The notes beneath the pieces are model-generated. The model ran no database searches. It saw only the letters and a list, made by a program, of their open reading frames with translations, and was not told where the DNA came from. DNA of 64,000 bases. Source: Ruminococcus flavefaciens MA2007. Its GTDB lineage: Bacteria; Bacillota; Clostridia; Oscillospirales; Ruminococcaceae. Both the position numbers and the translations under genes were made by a program. Below, in pieces: positions 32,710 to 41,746 of this stretch; position 1 is the first letter of the stretch; each line of letters begins with the position of its first letter. Location of the stretch: contig NZ_KK211354.1 of the NCBI RefSeq assembly GCF_000621845.1, positions 22,378-86,377 of the forward strand, read 5' to 3'.

Positions 32710-35331
32710 ATGGCAAAGGAACTTGCAAAGGCTTACGATCCAAAGGATTTTGAGGACCGTATCTACGCCGCATGGAACGACAAGGGCTGTTTCCGTGCAG
32801 AGGCTGATCCCAAGAAAACGCCCTACACTATAGTTATCCCTCCTCCGAACATCACAGGACAGCTCCATATGGGACACGCCCTCGATGAAACATTACAGGA
32901 TATCCTTATCCGCTGGAAGAGAATGAGCGGCTACAGTGCACTGTGGCTTCCCGGTACAGACCACGCTGCTATCGCTACAGAGGCTAAGATAGTTGAGGCT
33001 ATGCGCAAGGAAGGCGTTACAAAGGAGGACCTCGGCAGAGAGGGCTTCATGAAGCGTGCATGGGAGTGGAAGAAGCAGTACGGCGGACGTATCGTTGAGC
33101 AGCTCAAGAAGCTGGGCTCCTCATGCGACTGGTCAAGAGAGCGCTTCACCATGGACGAGGGCTGCTCAAAGGCAGTTAAGGAAGTTTTCATCAAGTACTA
33201 TGAAAAAGGTCTCATTTACAGAGGCGAGCGTATAATCAACTGGTGCCCCAAGTGCCGCACATCACTTTCCGACGCTGAGGTAACATATGAGGATCAGGCT
33301 GGTCATTTCTGGCACCTCCGCTATAAGATAAAGGACAGCGACGGCTATCTGGAGCTTGCTACCACACGTCCCGAGACTCTCCTCGGTGATACAGCTGTTG
33401 CAGTAAATCCAAAGGACGAGCGCTACACAGACCTCGTTGGCAAGACAGTTATACTGCCTATCGTTCACAGAGAGATACCTATCGTTGCTGACGATTATGT
33501 TGAAATGGACTTCGGTACAGGCGTAGTTAAGATAACTCCTGCTCACGATCCTAACGACTTCGAGGTAGGTCTCCGCCACAAGCTGCCCGTTATCAATGTA
33601 ATGAACGACGACGCTACTATCGTTGACGATTATCCTGCATACGCAGGCATGGACCGCTACGAGGCAAGAAAGAAGATAGTTGAGGACCTCGAAAAGGAAG
33701 GCGCTCTCGTTAAGATAGAGGAGTACAGCCATAATGTAGGTACCTGCTACCGCTGCGGAACAACTGTTGAGCCAAAGGTATCAACTCAGTGGTTCGTTAA
33801 GATGAAGCCCCTTGCAGAGCCGGCTATAAAGGCTGTAAAGAACGGCGATACAAAGTTCGTTCCCGAGCGTTTTGACAAGATATACTTCCACTGGCTCGAA
33901 AACATCAAGGACTGGTGTATCTCCCGTCAGATATGGTGGGGACATCAGATACCTGCATTCTACTGCGACGAGTGCGGCGAAATGGTAGTTACAAAGGAGA
34001 GCAGTGCGGTTTGTCCTAAGTGCGGCAAGCCTATGAGACAGGATCCCGATACTCTCGATACATGGTTCAGCTCTGCGCTCTGGCCTTTCTCCACACTGGG
34101 CTGGCCCGAGAACACAGAGGACCTCAAGTACTTCTACCCAACAAATACTCTCGTAACAGGCTATGATATCATCTTCTTCTGGGTAATCAGAATGATGTTC
34201 AGCGGTCTGGAGAACATGGGCAAGGTACCTTTTGATACAGTTCTTATCCACGGTCTTGTACGTGACGCACAGGGACGCAAGATGTCCAAGTCGCTGGGCA
34301 ACGGTATCGATCCTCTTGAAGTTATCAACGAGTACGGCGCTGACGCTCTCAGATTCATGCTTGCAACAGGCAACTCACCCGGAAACGATATGCGTTATAT
34401 CGACGACAAGGTAAAGGCTGCCCGTAACTTCGCAAACAAGCTCTGGAACGCTTCACGTTTCATCATGATGAACCTCCCCGAGGACTTTGAGTTCAAGGGA
34501 CTTCCAACAGAGCTTGAATTAGAGGACAAGTGGCTTGTAAACAAGTTCAATCAGCTTGCAAAGGAAGTAGGCGAGAACCTGGACAAGTACGAGCTTGGCG
34601 TTGCTTCACAGAAGATATACGACTTTATCTGGGACGTATTCTGCGACTGGTACATCGAGCTCACAAAGCCACGTATACAGGCAGGCGGCGAGACAATGGC
34701 AAAGGCTCAGGCAGTTCTTGTATGGGCTATGCAGGGGATGCTGAAGCTCCTCCACCCGTTCATGCCGTTCATCACCGAGGAGATATGGCAGGTCCTCAAC
34801 AACGAGAAGTCCATGATAATCCTCGAAACTTACCCGACTTACGATGCTTCTATCGACTTTACAGCCGAGGAGAAGGCGTTCGAGAAGATAATCTCAGCTA
34901 TCAAGGCTGTAAGAAATACACGTACAGAAATGAACGTACCGCCGTCGGTAAAGGCTAAGCTCTTCATCGAGACTGCCGACAAGGAGCTCTTCAACTCCTG
35001 TGCAGTATTCTTCGAGAAGCTTGCTTCCGCTTCCGCAGTTGAGACAGGCGACAAGTTCGATATCCCCGATTCTGCAAACGCAGTTACAGATTCAGCACGT
35101 ATCTTTATTCCTATGGACGAGCTGGTTGACAAGGAGAAGGAGATAGCACGTCTCGAAAAGGAAAAGGCAAAGGTTCAGAAGGATATAGACTTCCTCAGCG
35201 GAAAGCTCAATAATCATGGCTTTATCGCAAAGGCTCCTGCTCAGCTCATTGACGCTGAAAAGGCTAAGCTTGCAAAGGCTGAGGAGAAAATGGCTAAGAT
35301 AGAGCAGTCTATCGCAGCATTCAGAAAATAA
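32710..35331 (+). CDS. valS: Valyl-tRNA synthetase
   Basis: An 873-residue class Ia synthetase with PPPNITGQLHMGHAL (HIGH motif), the editing domain (TTRPETLLGDTAVAV), KMSKS (GRKMSKSLGNG), a cysteine pair region CDECGEMV/CPKCGK, and the C-terminal coiled coil (about 805-870) typical of ValRS. It charges tRNA-Val. It is controlled by the T-box upstream, with a 137-bp repeat element in its leader. Confidence 0.97.
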   Translation: MAKELAKAYDPKDFEDRIYAAWNDKGCFRAEADPKKTPYTIVIPPPNITGQLHMGHALDETLQDILIRWKRMSGYSALWLPGTDHAAIATEAKIVEAMRKEGVTKEDLGREGFMKRAWEWKKQYGGRIVEQLKKLGSSCDWSRERFTMDEGCSKAVKEVFIKYYEKGLIYRGERIINWCPKCRTSLSDAEVTYEDQAGHFWHLRYKIKDSDGYLELATTRPETLLGDTAVAVNPKDERYTDLVGKTVILPIVHREIPIVADDYVEMDFGTGVVKITPAHDPNDFEVGLRHKLPVINVMNDDATIVDDYPAYAGMDRYEARKKIVEDLEKEGALVKIEEYSHNVGTCYRCGTTVEPKVSTQWFVKMKPLAEPAIKAVKNGDTKFVPERFDKIYFHWLENIKDWCISRQIWWGHQIPAFYCDECGEMVVTKESSAVCPKCGKPMRQDPDTLDTWFSSALWPFSTLGWPENTEDLKYFYPTNTLVTGYDIIFFWVIRMMFSGLENMGKVPFDTVLIHGLVRDAQGRKMSKSLGNGIDPLEVINEYGADALRFMLATGNSPGNDMRYIDDKVKAARNFANKLWNASRFIMMNLPEDFEFKGLPTELELEDKWLVNKFNQLAKEVGENLDKYELGVASQKIYDFIWDVFCDWYIELTKPRIQAGGETMAKAQAVLVWAMQGMLKLLHPFMPFITEEIWQVLNNEKSMIILETYPTYDASIDFTAEEKAFEKIISAIKAVRNTRTEMNVPPSVKAKLFIETADKELFNSCAVFFEKLASASAVETGDKFDIPDSANAVTDSARIFIPMDELVDKEKEIARLEKEKAKVQKDIDFLSGKLNNHGFIAKAPAQLIDAEKAKLAKAEEKMAKIEQSIAAFRK

Positions 35332-35336
35332 GCAAA

Positions 35337-35361
35337 ATGGGCGGCATTTATTGCCGCCCAT
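35337..35361 (+). terminator. Terminator of valS
   Basis: ATGGGCGGCA/TGCCGCCCAT stem with a 5-base loop, 5 bases after the stop, followed by ATGTTTTATT. Confidence 0.7.
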
Positions 35362-35384
35362 ATGTTTTATTAAGAAGTATCATT

Positions 35385-35411
35385 TGTAGGGGGCGATGCC
35401 TACATCGCCCC
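35385..35411. repeat. TGTAGGGGGCGATGCCTACATCGCCCC arm
   Basis: A single palindromic arm identical in type to the left half of the element at 58293. Confidence 0.65.
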
Positions 35412-35440
35412 GAAATATATGGTGATTTATTGTATATAAC

Positions 35441-35473
35441 AGCAAAGCTCCCTATACAGGGAGCTTTTTTGCT
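35441..35473. terminator. Bidirectional terminator between valS and htrA
   Basis: AGCAAAGCTCCCT/AGGGAGCTTTTTTGCT with a 4-base loop. Confidence 0.8.
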
Positions 35474-35506
35474 GTTATTTTATTATGAAGGAGTAATGAT
35501 AAGCGC

Positions 35507-37099
35507 TTATTTTTCCTCGTCCTCAGCTTCATCGGACTTTTCAGAATTTTCGGCTTTTTCAGCCTTGTCGGACTTGCTCTTCTTCTCGGACTTCTTTTCG
35601 TCCTCGCTGTCCTTTTCGTCAGCCTCGTCTTCGTCCTCTTCCTCGGACTTTTCCTCGTTCTTGCTGTTATTCTTGGACTTGCTCTTTTCAGACTCATCGT
35701 CCTTTGACTGCTCGACTACCTTTTCATCGAGAGTTACCTTGACGGTCTTGTTCTCGTCGTCTCTTACAAAGGTTATCTCGATCTCTTCGCCTGCGGAGTG
35801 CTTGTTGAGCTGAGCAATGAGCTCCTCGTTTGAAGCAACCTTTTCGCCGTCGACCTCAGTGATGATATCGCCCTTGCGGAGACCTGCCTTTTCAGCGGCA
35901 CTGCCCTTGTTTACGGCATAAACATAGATACCTGTCGGCCAGTCGTACATCTTTGCGTCAGTCTCGGATACAGTCTGAGCGCTGATACCCAGCTGCGGCT
36001 TGCCTGTTACATAGCCGAACTTCATAAGGTCGTCAATGATAGAAGAAGTAAGATTTGAGGGGATAGCAAAGCCGATACCCTCGATAGAAGCTCCCGATGA
36101 TGAGTATGAAGATGACATCTTAGAGGAGTTGATACCGATTACCTGACCATACTTGTTGATAAGTGGACCGCCTGAGTTTCCTGAATTGATAGCGGCATCG
36201 GTCTGGATAAGGTTCATAGCCTTGTCGTTGATAGTGATGTTTCTGTTAAGACCTGATATCATACCGCCTGTAACGGTGTCCATGAGCTCAAAGCCGAGAG
36301 GATTGCCGATAGCGATAACTGATTCGCCAAGTCTGAGCTCGTCGCTGTTGCCGAATTCAGCGGCTGTAAGACCTGTTGCGTCTATTTTCAGAACTGCAAG
36401 GTCGCAGTCTGTATCATAACCGATTATCTCAGCGTCATATGTCTTGTCGTCATCGAGAACTACTGAAACGCTGTCTGCTTTTTCTCCGCCGTATTCGCCG
36501 TCGTAGATAACATGAGCGTTTGTGACGATATATCCGTTTTCTGAGATTATAACACCTGTACCTGTGCCCTTGTATTCTCTTGTTACAGGCTCACTGCTTC
36601 TGTTGTTGCCGCCGAAGCCGTTGCCGAAACCGTTTCCGAAGCCGAAACCGAAATCAAAGAAGTCCTCAAAGCCGTCGAGACCGCTGCTTATGGTCTGCTC
36701 AGTGGTGAATGTTGATTCGATACCTACTACAGAGGGGAGTACCTTTTCAACTATCTCTTCATTTGAGAGAGCGTTTCCGCCGATCTCCTGAGGCTTGATA
36801 AGGCTTACTGCCTTTGAAGCGAGGAGTTCTTTAGTAGCTTCCTTTGTGGTGGACTTTGCGTCGTCTTCAAGTTCCTCGATGACTGAATCACCTGAGAAGT
36901 TCTCGCCTGCGAAGTAGCGGTAAGCACCGATTGAGCCGCCTGATACTAAAGCCATAGCCATGATAAAGGCAGTTACCTTCAGACCTGTGTGCTTTTTCTT
37001 TTTGGGAGCCTCAGCGCTGTCGGTACTGAAGCCGTTATAATTCTCACCGTTGTTATTTGGGCTCTGCTGGTTATTGTAATTGTAGTTATACTCACTCAT
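35507..37099 (-). CDS. htrA: HtrA/DegP-like membrane-anchored serine protease
   Basis: A 530-residue protein. A cytoplasmic Asn/Tyr-rich N-terminus (about 1-35), a membrane helix at about 41-60, a trypsin-like domain with triad His196 (TNAHV), Asp233 (DLAVLKI) and Ser309 (GNSGGP), a Gly/Phe-rich LA loop (about 149-163), and one PDZ domain (about 365-455). After it comes a very acidic Lys/Ser/Glu/Asp tail of about 65 residues not found in typical HtrA. It degrades misfolded proteins outside the membrane. The start is 37099; the frame extends 7 codons to a TTG. Confidence 0.93.
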   Translation of the reverse strand: MSEYNYNYNNQQSPNNNGENYNGFSTDSAEAPKKKKHTGLKVTAFIMAMALVSGGSIGAYRYFAGENFSGDSVIEELEDDAKSTTKEATKELLASKAVSLIKPQEIGGNALSNEEIVEKVLPSVVGIESTFTTEQTISSGLDGFEDFFDFGFGFGNGFGNGFGGNNRSSEPVTREYKGTGTGVIISENGYIVTNAHVIYDGEYGGEKADSVSVVLDDDKTYDAEIIGYDTDCDLAVLKIDATGLTAAEFGNSDELRLGESVIAIGNPLGFELMDTVTGGMISGLNRNITINDKAMNLIQTDAAINSGNSGGPLINKYGQVIGINSSKMSSSYSSSGASIEGIGFAIPSNLTSSIIDDLMKFGYVTGKPQLGISAQTVSETDAKMYDWPTGIYVYAVNKGSAAEKAGLRKGDIITEVDGEKVASNEELIAQLNKHSAGEEIEITFVRDDENKTVKVTLDEKVVEQSKDDESEKSKSKNNSKNEEKSEEEDEDEADEKDSEDEKKSEKKSKSDKAEKAENSEKSDEAEDEEK

Positions 37100-37128
37100 A
37101 TTATTCACGTTCCTTTTCAATTATTTTT

Positions 37129-37145
37129 CTGAGGTTCTCCCTCAG
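37129..37145 (-). promoter_or_regulatory. Small hairpin in htrA leader
   Basis: CTGAGG/CCTCAG with a 5-base loop, about 30 bases before the htrA start. A TATAAT-like box lies further up at about 37154-37160 with no clear -35. Confidence 0.35.
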
Positions 37146-37267
37146 CCTGTGATTATATTATATTAGCCCTTTGTGATATTAATTTGCGGCAAATGTAATG
37201 TTTTTGAGAATTTTATGTGTAATTTCTATCACAATTCGGGTTTGAATGTGAAAAAACAGCCAATTGT

Positions 37268-37460
37268 CCTTAGCCGTTAGCTATTAGATTGTATGGGACG
37301 GCGTCCTCGACGTCCCATTTAAGAGACGCCTTTACTTGCAAGGCGACACTAATCGTGTCCGGCACCCTCTGTCCTTCGGACACCTCCCTACACTGTAGGG
37401 AGTCACTCTTGACCTGACCAAAGGAACACAGTCCCTTTGGAATCCCGTTCATAGTATCAG
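37268..37460. repeat. Repeat and hairpin-rich intergenic stretch
   Basis: A TTAG heptad run (37268-37290) leads into an arm TGTATGGGACGGCGTC (37290-37318), then about 140 bases of unrecognised sequence with several short hairpins (GCCTTTACTTGCAAGGC, CTCTGTCCTTCGGACAC, CTCCCTACACTGTAGGGAG, AAGGAACACAGTCCCTT). No protein or known RNA is apparent. It looks like a decayed mobile or repeat element. Confidence 0.45.
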
Positions 37461-37588
37461 CATAAATAACAGTTCACTAATTACCCAAATTACTTGCATT
37501 ATTCTGATATATATGATATAAGCGCGGAGCCCACGCCGCCTTTTTCACGTTAAAGTTATTATAAACATTAGTTTTTTAGCCGCGAATG

Positions 37589-37617
37589 TTGCTTTTTCTG
37601 TTTTTTTATGATATAAT
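37589..37617 (+). promoter_or_regulatory. Sigma-A promoter of CNNM/CBS gene
   Basis: TTGCTT (37589-37594), 17-bp spacer, TGA-TATAAT (37612-37617). Confidence 0.7.
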
Positions 37618-37651
37618 AAAAATATTATATATTATTAAGGAAAGGAAAACT

Positions 37652-38923
37652 ATGGACAGTTCAGATATATGGAAGATAGTTCTTGTAGTTGCGATGATGA
37701 TATTTTCCGCGATATTTTCAAGCACAGAGACCGCCTTTTCCAGCGTGAACAAGCTTCGCCTGAAGAATTATGAGGCTCAGGGCAGCAAAAAAGCAAAAAA
37801 AGCCCTGAAGCTTGCAAACCGCTTCGACGAGGTGCTGACGGCAGTCCTTATCGGCAACAATATCGTCAATATCGCCACATCGTCTGTTAGCACTATCATA
37901 TTTATAAGTATAATGGGCAGCAAAGGCGCAGCGGTGTCCACTATTGTGATAACCGTGCTTGTGCTTATCTTCTGCGAGGTGCTCCCAAAGTCCTACGCCA
38001 AGAAAAATGCTGAAAAACTGGCGTTGGCATTTGCGACGCCCCTTTCGTTCCTTGTTATGGTGTTCAAGCCCTTTGTGTGGCTGCTGAACAAGCTCTCGTC
38101 AGCTATTGCCAAAGGCGATGAAGCTCCCAGCGTTACCGAGGACGAGCTGAAATACATGATAGACGAGATAGAGGAGCAGGGCGTTATCGAGGAGCAGGAG
38201 AGCGAGCTGGTAAAGAGCGCTCTTGAATTTGACGAGATAACCATAAACGAGATACTTATCCCCCGTGTCAAGGTCATAGGCGTGGAGCTTGGCTCTACTA
38301 TCGACGAGATAAAGGAGATATTCAGCAGCGAGATGTACTCCCGTCTGCCAGTTTATGAGAAGAGCCTTGACAATATTGTGGGTATCATCACAAACAAGGC
38401 GTTCTTCAAAATGCTTGTTGAGGGCGGAAACGATGTGAACTCCATTATACAGGAAGTCCCTCACATTGCCGATACCAAGCTCATAAGCGAGGCTATGCGC
38501 GATATGCAGCGCTCAAAGGTACACCTTGCAGTAGTTATCGACCAGTATGGCGGCACCAAGGGTATCGTTACCCTTGAGGATATCATCGAGGAGCTCGTCG
38601 GCGAGATATACGACGAGGACGATGAGATAGAGACCAATATAATGATGCTTGCTCCCGATAAATACGAGGTCGCAGGCGATATGAGCATAAGCGATATGCT
38701 GGAAATGCTTGACCTTGACGAGGACATGATAACCACGGATTATACCTCCGTAGGCGGCTGGGTGACAGATGTCATGGAGCATATCCCCGAGGCAGGCGAG
38801 ACCGCCGAGAGCGGTATCTTCCGCATAACTGCCGCCGAGGTAAACGAGCAGAACGTTGAAAAGGTCATTATCGAGGTGCTTCCCACCGACGATGATGACG
38901 AAGAAGACGAGGACGAAGAATAG
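37652..38923 (+). CDS. CNNM/CorC-type membrane protein with CBS domains
   Basis: A 423-residue protein with an N-terminal DUF21 membrane domain (about 1-170, four hydrophobic stretches, FSSTETAFSSVN signature), two CBS domains (about 195-320, IPRVKVIGVELG and VVIDQYGGTKGIVTLEDIIEELVGEI) and a C-terminal CorC_HlyC domain, ending in a run of Asp/Glu. The family is linked to Mg2+ or Co2+ transport and efflux; older names call it haemolysin-like. Start 37652 has AAAGGAAAGG upstream. Confidence 0.9.
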   Translation: MDSSDIWKIVLVVAMMIFSAIFSSTETAFSSVNKLRLKNYEAQGSKKAKKALKLANRFDEVLTAVLIGNNIVNIATSSVSTIIFISIMGSKGAAVSTIVITVLVLIFCEVLPKSYAKKNAEKLALAFATPLSFLVMVFKPFVWLLNKLSSAIAKGDEAPSVTEDELKYMIDEIEEQGVIEEQESELVKSALEFDEITINEILIPRVKVIGVELGSTIDEIKEIFSSEMYSRLPVYEKSLDNIVGIITNKAFFKMLVEGGNDVNSIIQEVPHIADTKLISEAMRDMQRSKVHLAVVIDQYGGTKGIVTLEDIIEELVGEIYDEDDEIETNIMMLAPDKYEVAGDMSISDMLEMLDLDEDMITTDYTSVGGWVTDVMEHIPEAGETAESGIFRITAAEVNEQNVEKVIIEVLPTDDDDEEDEDEE

Positions 38924-38926
38924 TAT

Positions 38927-38950
38927 TGTAGGGGCGGATATTATCCGCCC
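38927..38950. repeat. GGCGGATATTATCCGCC repeat
   Basis: TGTAGGGGCGGATATTATCCGCCC, a clean copy, 3 bases past the CNNM stop. It can fold into a hairpin. Confidence 0.7.
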
Positions 38951-38973
38951 ATGCGATTATCAGGGGTGAAGCC

Positions 38974-39279
38974 ATGAAAAAGAAAAGCGGCAAGGCGTAT
39001 ATAATTTCGGGAGCAATACTGCTTTTGGCAGGTATACTGGCTAATATCCGGACTATATTCCTGCTGGTCAGCATTCTTACAGCTCCCGAGCCTGAGGGAA
39101 TAGGCATTATCGGCGGTGCGGACGCTCCCACTGCGATATTCCTGACAGACAGGCTGTTCGGGGAGCTCAATATCATTGAAAAGGCAGGACTTCTGCTGAT
39201 AATTATAGCTCCTGTGCTGATTATTATAGGTATAGTAAAATGCCTATGTAAGAAACGCCGTTCCAAGGATTCGGAATAA
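38974..39279 (+). CDS. Small membrane protein with OadB-like GGADAPTAIF motif
   Basis: A 101-residue protein with hydrophobic helices at about 8-33 and 67-87. Between them GIGIIGGADAPTAIFLTDRL corresponds to the conserved GGADGPTAI segment of the beta subunits of sodium-pumping decarboxylases (OadB/GcdB), which are about 370-430 residues. Only this segment is present, and no decarboxylase alpha or gamma genes lie nearby. The complete frame with start, ribosome site (AGGGGTG) and stop argues for a real small family rather than a decayed gene. Confidence 0.72.
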   Translation: MKKKSGKAYIISGAILLLAGILANIRTIFLLVSILTAPEPEGIGIIGGADAPTAIFLTDRLFGELNIIEKAGLLLIIIAPVLIIIGIVKCLCKKRRSKDSE

Positions 39280-39284
39280 CCATT

Positions 39285-39405
39285 TGTAGGGGACGGCGTC
39301 CCACAATTGCAACGGAACTAACGGGCTGTCGGGGACGCCAGCCCCTACAATGATTTCATGTTATTTGCAACGTAATTGACGGGACGCCGAGGGCGGCGTC
39401 CCCTA
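39285..39405. repeat. TGTAGGGG element (inverted copy) plus partial copy
   Basis: 39285-39349 is a 65-bp TGTAGGGG...CCCCTACA element whose reverse complement matches 32063-32136 over most of its length. 39379-39405 is a further right arm (GGGACGCCGAGGGCGGCGTCCCCTACA). Confidence 0.75.
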
Positions 39406-39407
39406 CA

Positions 39408-39444
39408 AAAGAACCCGAAACAGTATAACTGTTTCGGGTTCTTT
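39408..39444 (-). terminator. Terminator of kinase-like gene
   Basis: AAAGAACCCGAAACAGT/ACTGTTTCGGGTTCTTT, a 17-bp perfect stem with a 3-base loop, right after the stop codon on the minus strand. Confidence 0.85.
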
Positions 39445-39445
39445 G

Positions 39446-40762
39446 TCATTCTACAGTGCCCTCGCTTCTGCCGATAGTGAGGACGAAGCCCTTGTTTATA
39501 GGCATTATGCCCTGCGGCTCAACGGTCTTTACCGTATTGTCGGGGAGCTTTACGCTCCATGTATCGTTGGTGAGATTGCGCAGAGCGTGCTTGCTTGGAT
39601 CTTTCTTGTTGCGTACTACCTCGCCGATGACCTTGTGGAAGTCGCCGTCGGTATCGCCTGTCATGCCCTCGTAGAGCTTAGCTCCGCCGAATGAGGGCAG
39701 CTCGAAGCGCTTGAACTTTATGCTCTCTGTGCAGGTGAGCTGACCGCCGCAGTACATACAATTCACGGAGTATTTCGGCGCGATGAATGTTTCCTTGCCG
39801 CAGTGAGGGCAGGGGACAGTCTCGCTTCTGAGCCTTACGAAAGCGTCAAGCCATGTGAGCTCGATAACGCGGTCATATGGGGGCTTAACTGAGCCCTTTC
39901 CGAAGGACTGAATGAACAGATCACGGATATAGTCTGGGTATATCTTCCAGAAACGGAGAGTATTTGTGTTGAGCTGATTGTTTGCGGCATTTCTGTCGTC
40001 CTCGGGATCGAGAACGAAAACAGGATCGCTGCCGTAGAATTTCTTCTCAAGCTCTGGAGTCATACACGGGGGAGTAGAATACTTGCCCTCCAGAGGGTGC
40101 TCGATGAACAGCATACGGAACAGGATAACAGCCAGCGAGAAGCGGTCAGAGCGCTTGTCGGGAGCTCCGCCGAGAACTACCTCGGGAGCCATATAGCGCT
40201 GTTTGCCTGCGATACCGAAGTTTACGCCGCGCTCGGAAACATTGTCGTTGTCGCATATGAGAACGTCGCCGTTCTGCGGATTTATGAAGAAGTTTCCGTT
40301 ATTCAGGTCCTGATAGCTGTAGCCGTCGTTGTGGAGAGCGCGGAAGCCCTCGATGATATTGATAGCTGCGTTGCAGCGAGCAGTAATATTTGCGAAGCTT
40401 GCCTTCATGCGGCGTGTCTTGGGATCCCACAGCAGAAAGCGCGTAAGCTCCTCATAGCCCTTTGGACGGAGTGGCATGATGTAGCCGAAGCTGCCGTCTA
40501 TCCAGTTGGAGAGCTCCTCAGGCCAGAGGAATGCGCTTGTGGGAGCGCCTTTTTTTATGTTAGCCTTGAGGTTTTCGTAGAATTCCTGCGGGTTCTTCAT
40601 TTTGTCGATAGTGGACTTGTGATACCATTTCAGCGCCATTTCCTTGCCGCCGCACTCGACTCTGTAGACATTGCCCTGTCCGCCGCCGCCGAGGAATTCG
40701 AGAATGGTAAATGTGGAATTATATACAGTTCTGCCCTTGTATCCTACTTTTAGTTCTGCCAT
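39446..40762 (-). CDS. Protein kinase-like protein with zinc ribbon and FHA-like C-terminus
   Basis: A 438-residue protein. The kinase fold has a glycine-rich loop (GGGGQGNVYRV), Lys45 in ALKW, catalytic loop YQDLNNGN (Asp152, Asn157), a DND triplet at 171-173 in place of DFG, and MAPE at 191-194. A zinc ribbon follows at Cys319/322/336/339 (CPHCGK, CMYCGG), then an about 90-residue C-terminus with an FHA-like strand pattern (HALRNLTNDTWSVKL). Phosphotransfer is plausible because Lys, Asp, Asn and the metal-binding Asp remain. It lies 24 bases after the SGNH gene and before a strong terminator. Confidence 0.78.
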   Translation of the reverse strand: MAELKVGYKGRTVYNSTFTILEFLGGGGQGNVYRVECGGKEMALKWYHKSTIDKMKNPQEFYENLKANIKKGAPTSAFLWPEELSNWIDGSFGYIMPLRPKGYEELTRFLLWDPKTRRMKASFANITARCNAAINIIEGFRALHNDGYSYQDLNNGNFFINPQNGDVLICDNDNVSERGVNFGIAGKQRYMAPEVVLGGAPDKRSDRFSLAVILFRMLFIEHPLEGKYSTPPCMTPELEKKFYGSDPVFVLDPEDDRNAANNQLNTNTLRFWKIYPDYIRDLFIQSFGKGSVKPPYDRVIELTWLDAFVRLRSETVPCPHCGKETFIAPKYSVNCMYCGGQLTCTESIKFKRFELPSFGGAKLYEGMTGDTDGDFHKVIGEVVRNKKDPSKHALRNLTNDTWSVKLPDNTVKTVEPQGIMPINKGFVLTIGRSEGTVE

Positions 40763-40786
40763 GGTGTACTCCTTTCGATATGGATA

Positions 40787-41734
40787 TTACTGGTTTGAAA
40801 AGCTTTCGTTCTGAGGACGTGTTGTTACAGCAGGCTCAGATGTATAAGTTGAAGCCTCTGTAGTTTCTGTCTTTGCTGCTTCTGTTGCTGCAGGAGCAGC
40901 AGGTGCAACGGTATTCTGACAGAGCCAGTCGCACCATGTTGCGTAGTATTTTGCAAGAACGTGAACGCCGTCGCTGGCGTAATCAGCTGTAAGTGCGCCG
41001 TTTTCGTCGTCAAAGACTCCGTTTACGCATATATAGAAGGTCTTTTTGTTGTCGGCGAGCTCCTGTATCCTGCTGTTGAGGATATCGATGCGCTCGTTGG
41101 TTATATACTGAGTCTGACCTGCTGTGGTAACGTGGAGATTTCCCTGTAAGTATATAAGGGCGTCGGGCTGTGCCTGACGAATGCCGTCCACAAGCTTTCT
41201 GTAAGCCGCAACAGTGTATTCAAAGTCGTTGCCTACCTCGTTGATTCCAAGCATTACGTAAATTTTGCCGTATTTCTTGCCGCTGAGGAACTCCCAGATG
41301 GTCTTGCCGTTTACATAGGAGTTATCTATCTTATACGCCGAAAGACCGATATCGCAGAAGTAATCCGCATTTTTAAGGGTACCGTAGTTCGAGATGCCTA
41401 CTGTACGTGAATCGCCGATAAACAGTGCGTCATCGAAGTACTCGGGACCGCTCTGCACCCAGTTTACGGGAGAAGTAGTAGGCTCTGCAGGCTGTTCCTG
41501 TGTGGCAGGAGCAGTTGTTTCGCCCTCTGATGTGGGCTGAGCCTCTGTTGTGCTCTCCTGAGAAGCTGTGGTAGTTGTCTCAGCCGCAGGTGCAGCAGCA
41601 GAGGGCTCCTTTGCGGCAGCCTTTGGCGTGACCAATTCGCTGTCCTTCCAAATCTGCTTATATATGTACGGTGAAGCCACCAGACAGGTGAGCAGAAGTA
41701 TCACCGTGTATATGCATTGTTTAAACTTGCTCAA
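40787..41734 (-). CDS. Membrane-anchored SGNH/GDSL hydrolase
   Basis: A 315-residue protein with a signal anchor (about 6-22), a Thr/Ala/Glu/Pro linker (37-90), then an SGNH domain: Ser109 in FIGDSRTVG, LGINEVGN, and DGVHV with the catalytic His. A short Thr-rich tail follows. Together with the MBOAT gene 12 bases upstream it fits an O-acetylation pair, in which the MBOAT moves acetyl groups across the membrane and the SGNH protein transfers or removes them on a wall or surface polysaccharide. Confidence 0.85.
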   Translation of the reverse strand: MSKFKQCIYTVILLLTCLVASPYIYKQIWKDSELVTPKAAAKEPSAAAPAAETTTTASQESTTEAQPTSEGETTAPATQEQPAEPTTSPVNWVQSGPEYFDDALFIGDSRTVGISNYGTLKNADYFCDIGLSAYKIDNSYVNGKTIWEFLSGKKYGKIYVMLGINEVGNDFEYTVAAYRKLVDGIRQAQPDALIYLQGNLHVTTAGQTQYITNERIDILNSRIQELADNKKTFYICVNGVFDDENGALTADYASDGVHVLAKYYATWCDWLCQNTVAPAAPAATEAAKTETTEASTYTSEPAVTTRPQNESFSNQ

Positions 41735-41746
41735 TTTTTTCTCTCC

